Assembly: GCF_000163895.2 (NCBI RefSeq)
Contig: NC_016630.1
Span: 1,860,001-1,924,000 of the forward strand
Direction of reading: 5' to 3'
DNA from: Filifactor alocis ATCC 35896
Lineage (GTDB): Bacteria > Bacillota > Clostridia > Peptostreptococcales > Filifactoraceae
DNA: 64,000 nucleotides
Shown here in pieces: positions 17,632 through 26,783 of the stretch; the first letter of the stretch is position 1; each line of letters opens with the position of its first letter. Made by a program: the position numbers and the translations under genes. Below the pieces are notes generated by a model that worked only from the letters and a program-made list of their open reading frames with translations, had not been told where the DNA came from and ran no database searches.

Positions 17632-17965
17632 CTCTCTCATTAATTTGATAATTCACTCCAAAACGTTGTCCACCCTCAACCTTCTTTAAAAAACATTAAA
17701 CCACTACACACATTGTTTTTCCAATATATATAGCGGTTTTTATCAACACTTTTTGTCCTATAGGTCTCTTAATCACTTCCGTGTTGAGCAGATAGCGTTC
17801 ATTATACTGATATCTATTAAAACTCACATTGCTACTCCAATCTCTATCAGCAATACTTCTAATCCTGTCATCCTCTATCTTCATTCATTACAGGATATGT
17901 CATTTATCTACTATCCGGTAGGTTTTCATATTAAACCCTACTGTATCATACAGTTTGCACTATAC
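17632..17965. other. Intergenic stretch without a recognisable gene
   Basis: This separates the ECF S-component promoter region from the terminator of the symporter gene. A 62-codon minus-strand frame (17696-17884) has no ribosome site or known product. I see no further structure. Confidence 0.4.
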
Positions 17966-17971
17966 AAAAAG

Positions 17972-18001
17972 AAAAAGCGGAAAGAAATCTCTCCGCTTTT
18001 T
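17972..18001 (-). terminator. Terminator of the alanine/glycine symporter gene
   Basis: AAAAAGCGGA and TCCGCTTTTT form a perfect 10-bp stem (17972-17981 and 17992-18001). On the minus strand it ends in CTTTTTC. Confidence 0.85.
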
Positions 18002-18027
18002 CTGCTTCTATTTTATTTAATATCTTG

Positions 18028-19470
18028 TTATTTTTGTTTTTTTGCTGCTACATCTGCCAAATAATATTTACCTGGTGTATTGAAATATTCTTTGGCAAGT
18101 TCTCTTACTTTTGGTGCCAATGCGATTACTGCAATCATGTTAGGGATAATAATCAATGCCAAGAATACGTCAGTGATGTCGAACAATGTTCCCAAGTCAG
18201 GATAAAGTCCTCCTACGATTGCTACAATATACACAAATTTCCAATATTTAGCAAATTTTGTTCCGAATAAGAATTCTGCTTGTTTTTCTCCATAGAATGT
18301 AATTACGATGATAGTTGATAATACGAATAAAATAACACAAATTGTTACAAGAGCATCTCCAGCAGAGCCGTATACTGCTCTAAATGCCATAGAAGGCATT
18401 CCTCCTGCATTAGCAGGTTCAACAGCTGTCCAAGCTCCGGATACCAATACGGTCAATGCTGTTACAGTACATACAATCAATGTATCCACAACTACTTCAA
18501 AGATAGCCCATAACCCTTGTCTTACAGGGTGATCTACTGTTGCGGTAGAGTGGGCGATAGGTGCAGTACCCATACCTGCTTCATTGGAGTATACTCCACG
18601 AGCAGCTCCCCAACGAAGAGCCAATTTAACAGTAGTCCCGGCAAATGCTCCTGTTGCTGCATGTCCGGTAAATGCTCCCGCAAAAATATTTCCTAATACC
18701 ACAGGAATATTTGCAATATTAAGTGCTATAATTCCTAATGCCGCTACGATATAGATACCCGCCATCAAAGGCACCAATTTATCTGTAACACTTGCAATAC
18801 GTTTAAATCCACCAACAACTACAAGTAACACTACTATAACCAATGCTGCAATGATTCCGATTTTAAAATTTTGTAATTGAGCAGGATTTTCTTGAATTGA
18901 TTGTGGTAACAGTGTTACTACATTTTGAACGATAGACGCTCCTTGTGTTGAAATAGATGGAGCAATTTCTATCATAAGTAAAAATGCAAACCAATAACCG
19001 AAGAATTTACCGATTCCTCCCAAACCTAATTCTCCAAGCCCCTTCGCACAATAGTAAAAAGGTCCTCCGGAATGTTCTCCTTTTTCATTTGTTTCACGGT
19101 AATGAACCCCTAGAACGATTTCCACAAACTTTGTAGCACAACCTAAGATTGCAAGAATCCACATCCAAAAAACTGCTCCCGGACCACCATATGCAATCGC
19201 AACAGGTACTCCGATAATGTTAGATGCACCGATACTTGATGCAAGTGCCGCAACCGCAGCTGAGAATGGTGATACTGCGTTTGGATCATCCGTTTTCGGT
19301 TTAGAGAACATCTTACCGAATGTTTGAGAACAAACATAAGGGAATCTTGTGAGTTGCAATGCTTTCAATTGCAATGTACACCAAATTCCACCACCACCGA
19401 TTAAGATTAGTATTGGGGGACCCCAAAACCAACCTGCAAATGATACCATAATTTTCATAATAGATTCCAT
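18028..19470 (-). CDS. Alanine/glycine:cation symporter (AGCS family)
   Basis: The start at 19470 (MESIMKIMVSFAGWFWGPPI) follows AAGGAGGG. The 480-aa protein has about ten membrane spans. Family motifs include SIGASNIIGVPVAIAYGGPG, the ARGVYSNEAGMGTAPIAHST region, and GEKQAEFLFGTKFAKYWK near the C-terminus. AGCS proteins import alanine or glycine with sodium. It stands alone with its own promoter and terminator. Base composition (GCT/GGA-rich small-residue codons) suggests good expression. Confidence 0.95.
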   Translation of the reverse strand: MESIMKIMVSFAGWFWGPPILILIGGGGIWCTLQLKALQLTRFPYVCSQTFGKMFSKPKTDDPNAVSPFSAAVAALASSIGASNIIGVPVAIAYGGPGAVFWMWILAILGCATKFVEIVLGVHYRETNEKGEHSGGPFYYCAKGLGELGLGGIGKFFGYWFAFLLMIEIAPSISTQGASIVQNVVTLLPQSIQENPAQLQNFKIGIIAALVIVVLLVVVGGFKRIASVTDKLVPLMAGIYIVAALGIIALNIANIPVVLGNIFAGAFTGHAATGAFAGTTVKLALRWGAARGVYSNEAGMGTAPIAHSTATVDHPVRQGLWAIFEVVVDTLIVCTVTALTVLVSGAWTAVEPANAGGMPSMAFRAVYGSAGDALVTICVILFVLSTIIVITFYGEKQAEFLFGTKFAKYWKFVYIVAIVGGLYPDLGTLFDITDVFLALIIIPNMIAVIALAPKVRELAKEYFNTPGKYYLADVAAKKQK

Positions 19471-19634
19471 AATGCCCTCCTTAACGTTTCTATAACTTGA
19501 ATACCAAAATAGAAGCGACCATTTCCCTACAGTATGTAAGAAAGAGACATATCCTTGTAACGGACACACCTCAAGCATTTTAATCACTTAGACTAAAATG
19601 CCGATGGTTTTTTAAGATATTAATTCTTGCTCTA

Positions 19635-19663
19635 AGTATAACAATATTCTAAGAAGTAAGCAA
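19635..19663 (-). promoter_or_regulatory. Promoter of the alanine/glycine symporter gene
   Basis: On the minus strand TTGCTT (19658-19663) and TATACT (19635-19640) have a 17-bp spacer. The leader of about 160 nt contains a small CATTTTA/TAAAATG hairpin; no known riboswitch is evident. Confidence 0.65.
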
Positions 19664-20212
19664 TCTATTTTTTATAAAATTTGTTTTTTATTTTCTGAAT
19701 TTTCTTATCACAACTTTTTATTTTGAATACATCATTCTCTTTATTCTGTTTTTTTGATACAATTTTTGATTTTCTTCAAAACAGCACCGTGCATCCATTT
19801 ATTTCAAACAAAATTATTTTGCATTCTTCTTAATTCATTTTGTTTGAAATGAATATGATAATAAACGATACAAACAAACACTATGACTATACAAATCATC
19901 TTAAACAACCTATCTTAAACATAGGGCAACAGATATCGTTCGAATCAATTTCAACAAAGAAAAGGATACTCTTCTCCCGAGATGATCTGTTTTGATTCTT
20001 CTTTATCATAAACTGAATACCACAATCCGTTCCATTTGCCTTCTATAATAATTTAATATCGTTATGCATCATTCCACGACTCCAATCTCTGTATTCAACT
20101 TACTTTCATCTCTCTATTCACTTTCTTTTATAAAAATCATGTGAAATAGAAGCGTTTCAAATTCAAATTTATGACAGCTCGAGTTCCTTTTCGGATAAGA
20201 GCCCCCTGAAAT
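19664..20212. other. Long intergenic region with a perfect inverted repeat
   Basis: No gene is visible. ATTTCAAACAAAAT (19801-19814) and ATTTTGTTTGAAAT (19837-19850) are perfectly complementary and separated by 22 nt. With one G-U pair the stem reaches about 18 bp (19797-19854). There is no T-run after it on either strand, so it is not a simple terminator. Confidence 0.5.
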
Positions 20213-20240
20213 TTGATTTAAAACAAATTCATAGTATAAT
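20213..20240 (+). promoter_or_regulatory. Promoter of the lipoprotein gene
   Basis: TTGATT (20213-20218) and TATAAT (20235-20240), 16-bp spacer, 55 bp before the start codon. Confidence 0.7.
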
Positions 20241-20295
20241 AAATGTAGTGATATGTTTTATAAACATAACCAAACCAAAGAAAGGAAGATGAACG

Positions 20296-21060
20296 ATGAA
20301 GAAGTTCAGCATGATGAAAAAATGCATCAGTATCTGTTTGTTGAGTATTTTTGTTTTAGCCGGAGTTGTAGGATGTGGTAGTTCAAATTCAACGAATGAC
20401 GATGTAGCATGGAAACCCGTTGTCTTAGATGACGAATTGTTAAAATACTATGTCGAGTATAATGAGTTCGGTAAATTTGATAAGAAGGCGGCAATCTACG
20501 CTCTGTATTCCTTTACCATAGAAAAGGCTTGGGATTATTCTGAAGAAGAGGATGGACATATCGTTATCAAGGATATCGATGAGAACAATGCGATTGCCAA
20601 AGTTTATTATCGGGATGATTCCGTCGACGAAGTTAAAATCACCAAAGACATGGATAAGGGCGGTGTTTGGATTCCGTTGGAATATCGCGAAATACAACCG
20701 GCTCAGTTAGAGGAAAAAACCGTGATTCTCAGTTATCACGACGGAAGCTATTACTATGATGAGGCAGAATGGGTAAATGACTTTGATGAAGAAAGAATCA
20801 AAGAACTCGAAGAACTCGGAGTGAATGATATGAACTTCGAAAACGGATACTATGTCTATAATGAGAAAGAAGAACAAATTCCTCTTACCGTTGATAAAGA
20901 TACCAAACTATACCTTCTGAGCCCAACCCTTGAGTATTTTGAAAAAGCGGAAGAAAGTGAATTTCGTAACAGTGTGGAAGAGAATATGTTTTATGGATAC
21001 CATAATATCTATGTAAAGGACGGAAAGGCATTCAAAATCTTTCAAATCTATGTTCCTTAA
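20296..21060 (+). CDS. Lipoprotein of unknown function
   Basis: The 254-aa product has a lipoprotein signal (MKKFSMMKKCISICLLSIFV, then LAGVVGC with the lipobox cysteine at about residue 27). The mature part is acidic and rich in tyrosine (DGSYYYDEAEWVNDFDEE) with no domain I recognise. It should be anchored to the outer face of the cell membrane. The ATG at 20296 follows AAAGGAAG. It has its own promoter and is not obviously linked to the ribosomal operon downstream. Confidence 0.88.
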   Translation: MKKFSMMKKCISICLLSIFVLAGVVGCGSSNSTNDDVAWKPVVLDDELLKYYVEYNEFGKFDKKAAIYALYSFTIEKAWDYSEEEDGHIVIKDIDENNAIAKVYYRDDSVDEVKITKDMDKGGVWIPLEYREIQPAQLEEKTVILSYHDGSYYYDEAEWVNDFDEERIKELEELGVNDMNFENGYYVYNEKEEQIPLTVDKDTKLYLLSPTLEYFEKAEESEFRNSVEENMFYGYHNIYVKDGKAFKIFQIYVP

Positions 21061-21145
21061 ACCCTAATTTTTTTCAATTTGATACAGATACCTCAATCCC
21101 GTGCAGACAACCAAGACATAATTTTTAAATTTCTGAAGAGTTTGC

Positions 21146-21174
21146 TTGTGAACAACATCATTTTGTGATACAAT
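21146..21174 (+). promoter_or_regulatory. Promoter of rpsF-ssb-rpsR
   Basis: TTGTGA (21146-21151) and TACAAT (21169-21174), 17-bp spacer. The leader of about 100 nt before rpsF includes AGCCGTTAAAG near its end, where an S6:S18-binding autoregulatory motif could lie. I could not confirm its fold by eye. Confidence 0.6.
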
Positions 21175-21282
21175 GTTTTAGCTTACAATTTTTTGTATCT
21201 CATATAGAGATACATTTCTACCGAAATTGTTGCATCTTTCTGCTCGCAAGAGCCGTTAAAGTCCAAAGGGAGGTGACTGAAA

Positions 21283-21570
21283 GTGAGAAATTACGAACTG
21301 ATTTATATTTTGAAACCAAATTTAGAAGAAGACGTAAAAGAAGCTGTATTAGCAAAAGTACAAGCTATCGTTGAAGAAGGAAAAGCTGAAATCGAAAAAG
21401 TCGATGTATGGGGAAACCGTAAATTAGCTTATGAAATCCAAGATTTCACAGATGGATACTATGTGTTGATTAACTTCAAAGCAGGTGTTGATGTACCGAA
21501 AGAAATCGACAGAAATCTTAAAATCAGCGATGCTGTTATCCGTCATATGATTGTAAATATCGAAGACTAA
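21283..21570 (+). CDS. rpsF: 30S ribosomal protein S6
   Basis: The GTG at 21283 follows AGGGAGGTGA. The 95-aa product starts MRNYELIYILKPNLEEDVKE and contains VWGNRKLAYEIQDFTDGYYV, the S6 core. First gene of the standard rpsF-ssb-rpsR operon. Confidence 0.97.
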   Translation: MRNYELIYILKPNLEEDVKEAVLAKVQAIVEEGKAEIEKVDVWGNRKLAYEIQDFTDGYYVLINFKAGVDVPKEIDRNLKISDAVIRHMIVNIED

Positions 21571-21597
21571 TCATTCAAACAGAGAGGAAGGTTTTAT

Positions 21598-22107
21598 ATG
21601 AATATTGCAGTACTGATAGGAAGACTTACTAGGGATCCGGAGCTTAGATACATTCCATCTACAGGAAAAGCTGTAGCAAATTTTGCAATCGCCGTAGACC
21701 GACCGTATACTTCAAAATCCGGAGAACGAATGACAGATTTCTTTAATATCGTTGTTTGGGGAAAACAAGCTGAAAATTGTGCCAATTATCTTGCTAAAGG
21801 TAGATTAGTGGGAATCAAAGGTACCATTGAAAACAGAAGTTATGAGAACCAAAACGGAGAAAAACGATATATTACCGAAATCATTGCTGAAAATGTTCAA
21901 TTCCTTGAATGGGGAGAACGCAATCAAAATAACAGCAGAACAACAGGTGTCCAATCTAATTATCAAGACTATCAGGGAGGAGCTGCTCCGGTGTTTGAAC
22001 CATCCGGATATGGCGACACCCCGCAATCCGCTCCGAATTCTTATGAACCGAAAGGATTGGATGCGGAAGGATATCGTGAGTTAGAGGACGATGACGTACC
22101 ATTCTAA
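21598..22107 (+). CDS. ssb: Single-stranded DNA-binding protein
   Basis: The 169-aa protein has the OB fold (MNIAVLIGRLTRDPELRYIP, then DFFNIVVWGKQAENCANYL). A flexible glycine/asparagine-rich linker leads to the acidic tip LEDDDVPF, which binds partner repair and replication proteins. It lies between rpsF and rpsR in one operon, with AGAGGAAGG upstream. Confidence 0.97.
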   Translation: MNIAVLIGRLTRDPELRYIPSTGKAVANFAIAVDRPYTSKSGERMTDFFNIVVWGKQAENCANYLAKGRLVGIKGTIENRSYENQNGEKRYITEIIAENVQFLEWGERNQNNSRTTGVQSNYQDYQGGAAPVFEPSGYGDTPQSAPNSYEPKGLDAEGYRELEDDDVPF

Positions 22108-22126
22108 AAGAAGGAGGAAAAATATA

Positions 22127-22360
22127 ATGGCATTCCAAAAAGGAAACGTTAGAAAAAGAAAAAAAGTAGATCCGTTTGCCGGAGATAAAATCAATACCAT
22201 TGATTACAAAGACGTTGCTCTTTTGAAAAAATATATCTCTGAAAGAGGAAAAATTCTTCCAAGAAGAGTAACGGGAACTTCTGCAAAAGCACAAAGAAAA
22301 TTGACATTAGCAATTAAACGTGCCAGAAACATCGCTTTGCTACCATATACAGTAGACTAA
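22127..22360 (+). CDS. rpsR: 30S ribosomal protein S18
   Basis: The ATG at 22127 follows AAGGAGG. The 77-aa product MAFQKGNVRKRKKVDPFAGD... contains IDYKDVALLKKYISERGKIL and ends KRARNIALLPYTVD, as S18. The N-terminal zinc-type cysteines seen in some S18 proteins are absent. Confidence 0.96.
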   Translation: MAFQKGNVRKRKKVDPFAGDKINTIDYKDVALLKKYISERGKILPRRVTGTSAKAQRKLTLAIKRARNIALLPYTVD

Positions 22361-22369
22361 AGATGATAA

Positions 22370-22400
22370 AAGAACTTGCCTTTGAGTAAGTTCTTTTTTT
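22370..22400 (+). terminator. Terminator of rpsF-ssb-rpsR
   Basis: AAGAACTT (22370-22377) and AAGTTCTT (22388-22395) pair and are followed by TTTTT. Confidence 0.82.
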
Positions 22401-22659
22401 ATCTATCTTTTGATTTACCGAATACCTTTTCATTTTTATACAATCAACAAATATTCGCTTATCTTTGTAAACATATTGCATAATAAGACAAAAAAATGTA
22501 GTATATAACGTAACACATCCTACTGAAACCAAAGACAACGGATACTCGATTGATTCATTTTTTCAAACACTTCAAATATACATGATAGAATAGGGCATGT
22601 CATTTGCAAATTGCTCTATGAGAGGGTTCAATAGCAACAAAAATATCACGACAACAAAA
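22401..22659. other. Intergenic region
   Basis: Between the rpsR terminator and the PspC-type gene I see no gene. A TAGAAT with TTCAAA 18 bp upstream (near 22565-22595) is a weak promoter candidate for the next gene. Confidence 0.35.
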
Positions 22660-22673
22660 GGAGGTTGTTTCTC

Positions 22674-22874
22674 TTGCAAAAAAAATTATATCTATCCCAA
22701 ACTGACAAAAAAATCTTCGGAGTATGTGGTGGAATTGCCGAATATTTCGACATAGACAGTACCATTATTCGAATCATCTGGGTAATATTGGCATTTTGTT
22801 ACGGTATCGGAGTTTTCCCATATATTATTATGGCACTGATAATACCGAAAGACAATCAAAGATGCAACAGATAA
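22674..22874 (+). CDS. PspC domain small membrane protein
   Basis: The TTG at 22674 follows GGAGG by 9 nt. The 66-aa protein matches PspC: LYLSQTDKKIFGVCGGIAEY, then FDIDSTIIRIIWV and a hydrophobic C-terminal half with PYIIMALIIPKD. PspC proteins are inner-membrane proteins linked to envelope stress. Here it stands alone without pspA/B homologues. Confidence 0.88.
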   Translation: MQKKLYLSQTDKKIFGVCGGIAEYFDIDSTIIRIIWVILAFCYGIGVFPYIIMALIIPKDNQRCNR

Positions 22875-23084
22875 CCGCTTTATCAAACAACAATCCAACG
22901 ATATCGTTCTTCTGTCAGTATACGATTTTAGACGGCACGAAACTTCTCACAATAGGAAGAACCGCTCCTGCTACAACAGGAACATGATGATCAGCATTGT
23001 TGTCGCAAAAGTTATTATCTAACCGTTCGACCGATGACTGTCTTTTCAAATTTTTGATAAATAATCCAAAAAGGAGAGAATATT

Positions 23085-23480
23085 ATGTACCAAACCATTG
23101 GAGAAGAAATCATGAACTCCGAAGAAATTGCAAAAAAAATAACCGACAACACACCGTTTCATCTCAAAACAGACCTTACCAAAGCAACAGGCAGAGAAGA
23201 TGCCATCGGTCTTCGTCTTTCCTGCAAAGTAACTGATATTCCAAGTTGTGAGCAGCTATCTGTTCCGAATGAAGAGCAACTGAACCTTGCCATGGAACAA
23301 TTGGACGAATTCAGCCATAGCGAAATGAAAAAAATATTCTTCAACCGCTATGCCTTTATGACCTTTGCGTACGGTTATGACGAAGTGAAAAACGAAATTT
23401 TATTTACCTTCGTATTGATGAATCGAGAAAAAGAAAAACATAAAATCAAAGACGTCACCAATCGCTTATTGCGTGTATAA
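23085..23480 (+). CDS. Hypothetical protein, 131 aa
   Basis: The ATG at 23085 follows AAAGGAGAG. The soluble product MYQTIGEEIMNSEEIAKKIT... has no signal peptide or membrane segment and contains SHSEMKKIFFNRYAFMTFAY in its C-terminal half. The good ribosome site and a weak hairpin terminator after the stop support a real gene. I do not recognise a family. Confidence 0.75.
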   Translation: MYQTIGEEIMNSEEIAKKITDNTPFHLKTDLTKATGREDAIGLRLSCKVTDIPSCEQLSVPNEEQLNLAMEQLDEFSHSEMKKIFFNRYAFMTFAYGYDEVKNEILFTFVLMNREKEKHKIKDVTNRLLRV

Positions 23481-23491
23481 CAGTGAAACAC

Positions 23492-23523
23492 AAAAACCAT
23501 CTTATGACAGACGGTTTTTTTCT
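23492..23523 (+). terminator. Weak terminator after the 131-aa gene
   Basis: AAAAACCATC and GACGGTTTTT pair with one mismatch, followed by a T-run. Confidence 0.55.
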
Positions 23524-24359
23524 TGCAGATTGTTTCAAAAAAAGTCGTACCCATAAAATACTATTTTAAAATATAAAAATCGTGTGCGATTAGAAATAAA
23601 GAGAATACAATCATATGAAACGCAGATTTTTATGATAACTTAAATCAGACATTAGTATAAATTGCAGGTTATCAATTTTTTCAAATTAAAAGGCTACCGA
23701 TTTTTTATAACCGATAGCCTCTTAATGTTTTAGTTCTTTTTCCATAATCTCAGACTCTTTCATCTCTATTTGATATAAAATCAAACCCCTTATATTTTGA
23801 AGTTTTTGATTGCCATTCCATGATAAAATCTGCTTCATCAGTATTTTTCCGGTGACACAAGAAACCTTTTTCAAATAGTGAAACCTCGGCAAATCTTATA
23901 GCTTACACAAAATCTCAACATCAATCGGTTCTTCAAGGTCAGACAATCTCATATTCAGTTGTCTTAAGTGATACGATTATACTTCAGGTGGAATCAACCT
24001 CCTACAAATTGCATTTCGACTTCGAAACAACTCCTTACCTCTATGTCAATACCGTCAAAGAAAAAACTTCACTTACAAAACAAATCTTTCTTATAACAGT
24101 AGGGATATTAATAAGTTGTTCAAAATCACTTACCTTCCTGGTGGAATCATCTCCCTCATCTCCTTGCTAATATAAAAACAAGTTTCTGTTACCATCTTCT
24201 ATCTTAATTCCTAGGAAAATAGAAAAGAGTAAGATAATCTTTGTGAATTATCTTATTATTATTATACCATAATTTATCACTTTGTAAACACATTTTGCAA
24301 AATTTCTGAAAATATTTTTAGTTTTGCGGTATAAATTATCTGAAAATATTGTCTTTTCC
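23524..24359. other. Long gap with a stranded terminator and a broken minus-strand frame
   Basis: A hairpin at 23688-23724 (minus strand AGGCTATCGGTT pairing with AATCGGTAGCCT, two G-U wobbles, then TTTT) looks like a minus-strand terminator. No intact gene ends before it. The only candidate is the interrupted frame at 23722-23952. Minus-strand GATTCCACC also occurs twice, near 23985 and 24139. Confidence 0.4.
23722..23952 (-). pseudogene. Possible decayed small gene (one in-frame stop)
   Basis: A 77-codon frame on the minus strand begins MRLSDLEEPIDVEILCKL, hits TAA at codon 19, then continues open as DLPRFHYLKKVSCVTGKIL... to a natural stop just before a terminator-like hairpin. The second part has a plausible protein composition (MEKELKH end). 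It may be a remnant or chance; no family is recognisable. Confidence 0.25.
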
Positions 24360-24833
24360 TTAAAGCATCATCTCAATGACCTTTTTGATATCCTTCGGTT
24401 GTACACTCGGCGCAAACCTTTTGACCACATTTCCTTCTCTATCAATCAAAAATTTTGTAAAATTCCATTTAATTGCCTTCCCCAACAGTCCGCCCTTTTC
24501 ATTCTTCAAAAAAGTGTACAGCGGCTCTTCATTTTCCCCGTTCACTTCTATCTTTGACATCATCGGGAATGTCACTCCGTAGTTCAGCTGACAAAAGCTC
24601 TTGATTTCATCATTTGTTCCGGGATCCTGTGCCGCAAATTGATTGCAAGGAAATCCGATAATTTCCAACCCTTTCATATGACATTGACGATATAACTCTT
24701 CCAACGCTCCGAACTGTGGCGTAAAACCGCATTTGCTCGCTGTATTTACAATCAAAATAATCTTACCTCTACATCGCTGCATATCAAATATATTTCCGTT
24801 TGAATCCTTTACCTTAAAATCATAAATTGACAT
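24360..24833 (-). CDS. Glutathione peroxidase-family (thiol) peroxidase
   Basis: The start at 24833 (MSIYDFKVKDSNGNIFDMQR) sits 7 nt from AAGG; an ATG directly before it is possible. About 157 aa. The catalytic region IVNTASKCGFTPQFGALEEL carries cysteine rather than selenocysteine. IIGFPCNQFAAQDPGTNDEI and KWNFTKFLIDREGNVVKRF supply the resolving-cysteine region and the Trp/Asn of the catalytic tetrad. In bacteria such enzymes usually use thioredoxin to reduce hydroperoxides. It stands alone. Confidence 0.94.
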   Translation of the reverse strand: MSIYDFKVKDSNGNIFDMQRCRGKIILIVNTASKCGFTPQFGALEELYRQCHMKGLEIIGFPCNQFAAQDPGTNDEIKSFCQLNYGVTFPMMSKIEVNGENEEPLYTFLKNEKGGLLGKAIKWNFTKFLIDREGNVVKRFAPSVQPKDIKKVIEMML

Positions 24834-24981
24834 CATAATACCTTTCTTACCGTATCGGTACATACTATTTCACAAAATATCCGGTTCAACAACTTTCATC
24901 AACCGTTTTCCTTCTCTTGTGTATGTGTACCCCAAAATAGATTGTATCAATCTGTTCCGTTACAAAACAAATATTATTTTT

Positions 24982-25090
24982 GAAAAATATTTGCATTTTA
25001 TTCGGAATGATATCAAAAATATCATTTCTTATTATTCGTAGTATATCGTATTTTAGTATGAAATAGTACTCAAAAATGCAAATATTTTTC
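24982..25090 (+). promoter_or_regulatory. Structured leader or operator upstream of the purine permease
   Basis: GAAAAATATTTGCATTTT (24982-24999) and AAAATGCAAATATTTTTC (25073-25090) are a perfect 18-bp inverted repeat with a 73-nt interior. The interior holds a second perfect repeat, AATGATAT/ATATCATT (near 25006-25026). The layout suggests a folded leader RNA or a paired operator. The conserved purine-riboswitch loops are not seen. Confidence 0.55.
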
Positions 25091-25173
25091 TGTTTCCTCT
25101 ATACAGAATCCAAAAAATTGAGTATCATATAAATGCGTTTTTATTTTTATATTATTTTTTATAGGAGGAGTTT

Positions 25174-26481
25174 ATGGAAAACTTTTTTGAAAAATCCTTT
25201 CATCTAAAGGAACATAACACCAACACAAAAACAGAGTTGGTTGCCGGTTTTACCACCTTTATGACAATGGCATATATTTTGGCAATCAATCCGAGCATCT
25301 TATCAGAAGCCGGAATGGATGCAGGTGCAGTATTTACCGCAACCGCGATTGCTTCTTTTGTCGGAACGGCAATCATGGCATTTTACGCAAACTATCCTTT
25401 CGCACTTGCACCCGGAATGGGACTCAACGCATTCTTTGCCTATTCCGTTGTTTTGGGAAAGGGACATAGTTGGCAATTTGCTTTAACAGCCGTATTTATC
25501 GAAGGACTTATTTTCATTTTATTAACTTTCACGAATGTTCGTGAAGCGATTGTAAACGGAATCCCAAAAACCGTAAAACAAGCCATCTCTGTCGGAATCG
25601 GTCTGTTTATCGCATTTATCGGATTAAGAGGTGCCAATATTGTTGTTCCCGGAGAGGGAATTCCGTTGGACTTAGGAGATATCACTTCTCCTGAAGCGAT
25701 TGTTTGTTTCGTCGGACTTACCGTTACTGCCGTACTTCTTGTGAAACAAGTTCGCGGTGCGATTTTACTCGGTATCCTTATCAGTACCGTTGTAGGTATT
25801 TTCTTCGGAGTAACTCAATTACCGGCAGGAGCGCCCATTTCAGCACCGCCTTCTATCAAACCGGTGTTTATGCAATTGGAATGGACCAATATTCTATCTG
25901 CAGATATGGTAATTATTATGATTACTTTTCTCTTTGTCGATATGTTTGACACAATCGGAACATTGGTCGGTGTTTCCACCAAAGCGGGATTGGTAGACGA
26001 AAACGGAAACCTTCCTCATGTAAAAAAAGCCTTGTTTGCCGATGCAATCGGTACCACATTCGGCGCTTTGCTCGGTACCTCTACCGTAACAACTTATGTA
26101 GAGAGTGCATCCGGAGTTGCAGAAGGCGGAAGAACAGGACTTACTGCATTGACAACAGGCGTACTGTTCTTAGTTGCATTGTTGCTGTCTCCGATTTTCT
26201 TAATGATTCCGTCAGCTGCAACAGCACCGGCGCTTATCACAGTCGGACTTTTTATGATGAGTCCAATCAAAGAGATTGATTTAGATGACTTTACAGAAGC
26301 AGTTCCTGCATTCCTAACCATCTTGTTGATGCCGCTTGCTTATTCCATCGCACAAGGAATCGTATTCGGAATCATTTCATACGCATTACTGAAACTGTTG
26401 ACAGGTCGCTACAAAGAAGCATCCCCAATCCTATACATCCTTGCATTTTTATTCATCCTGAAAATTGCATTCCATGTATAG
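25174..26481 (+). CDS. AzgA-type guanine/hypoxanthine (NCS2) permease
   Basis: The 435-aa protein begins MENFFEKSFHLKEHNTNTKT, which leads into ELVAGFTTFMTMAYILAINP. It has the family motifs FALAPGMGLNAFFAYSVVLG, LFVDMFDTIGTLVGVSTKAG and GTSTVTTYVESASGVAEGGR, and about 13 membrane spans. It should import hypoxanthine, guanine or adenine with protons. The ATG at 25174 follows AGGAGGAG. It stands alone behind a 340-bp leader with large inverted repeats and is followed by a terminator. Confidence 0.95.
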   Translation: MENFFEKSFHLKEHNTNTKTELVAGFTTFMTMAYILAINPSILSEAGMDAGAVFTATAIASFVGTAIMAFYANYPFALAPGMGLNAFFAYSVVLGKGHSWQFALTAVFIEGLIFILLTFTNVREAIVNGIPKTVKQAISVGIGLFIAFIGLRGANIVVPGEGIPLDLGDITSPEAIVCFVGLTVTAVLLVKQVRGAILLGILISTVVGIFFGVTQLPAGAPISAPPSIKPVFMQLEWTNILSADMVIIMITFLFVDMFDTIGTLVGVSTKAGLVDENGNLPHVKKALFADAIGTTFGALLGTSTVTTYVESASGVAEGGRTGLTALTTGVLFLVALLLSPIFLMIPSAATAPALITVGLFMMSPIKEIDLDDFTEAVPAFLTILLMPLAYSIAQGIVFGIISYALLKLLTGRYKEASPILYILAFLFILKIAFHV

Positions 26482-26502
26482 ATCATCAAATTTGACCGTT
26501 TC

Positions 26503-26537
26503 AAAAACTTCTTTCTATAAAAGGAAGAAGTTTTTTA
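26503..26537 (+). terminator. Terminator of the purine permease gene
   Basis: AAAAACTTCTT (26503-26513) pairs with AAGAAGTTTTT (26525-26535), followed by T. Confidence 0.85.
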
Positions 26538-26718
26538 TTACAAATATTCTTTACTACCGATATTTTTTATGACAAACGAAGTATCAATGCTATCACTTAT
26601 CCGTTTCAATCACAATACAACAGATAGTTTCCATATCAAAAATACCGCTTTTTCAAACGACATATATCAAAAATCATAGCTTCCGTTACCCTTCTTTGAT
26701 TTCAGTAAACGGATTCAA
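26538..26718. other. Intergenic region before the IclR gene
   Basis: Together with the terminator and promoter on either side this makes a 300-bp gap. I see no gene or structured element in it beyond those two sites. Confidence 0.4.
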
Positions 26719-26747
26719 TTGCATATTATGGAATTAAATGTTATAAT
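26719..26747 (+). promoter_or_regulatory. Promoter of the IclR-family gene
   Basis: TTGCAT (26719-26724) and TATAAT (26742-26747), 17-bp spacer. Confidence 0.75.
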
Positions 26748-26783
26748 TTATGACGGACAAAGCATAAGAAAAGAGGATGAACG

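Noticed and set aside
23980..24150. T-box-like GGTGGAATCA repeats on the + strand
   Set aside because: They lack the rest of the T-box sequence and any aminoacyl-tRNA or amino-acid gene downstream.
24900..25173. Purine riboswitch before the AzgA-type permease
   Set aside because: The conserved junction and loop sequences of the class are not found, although large inverted repeats are.
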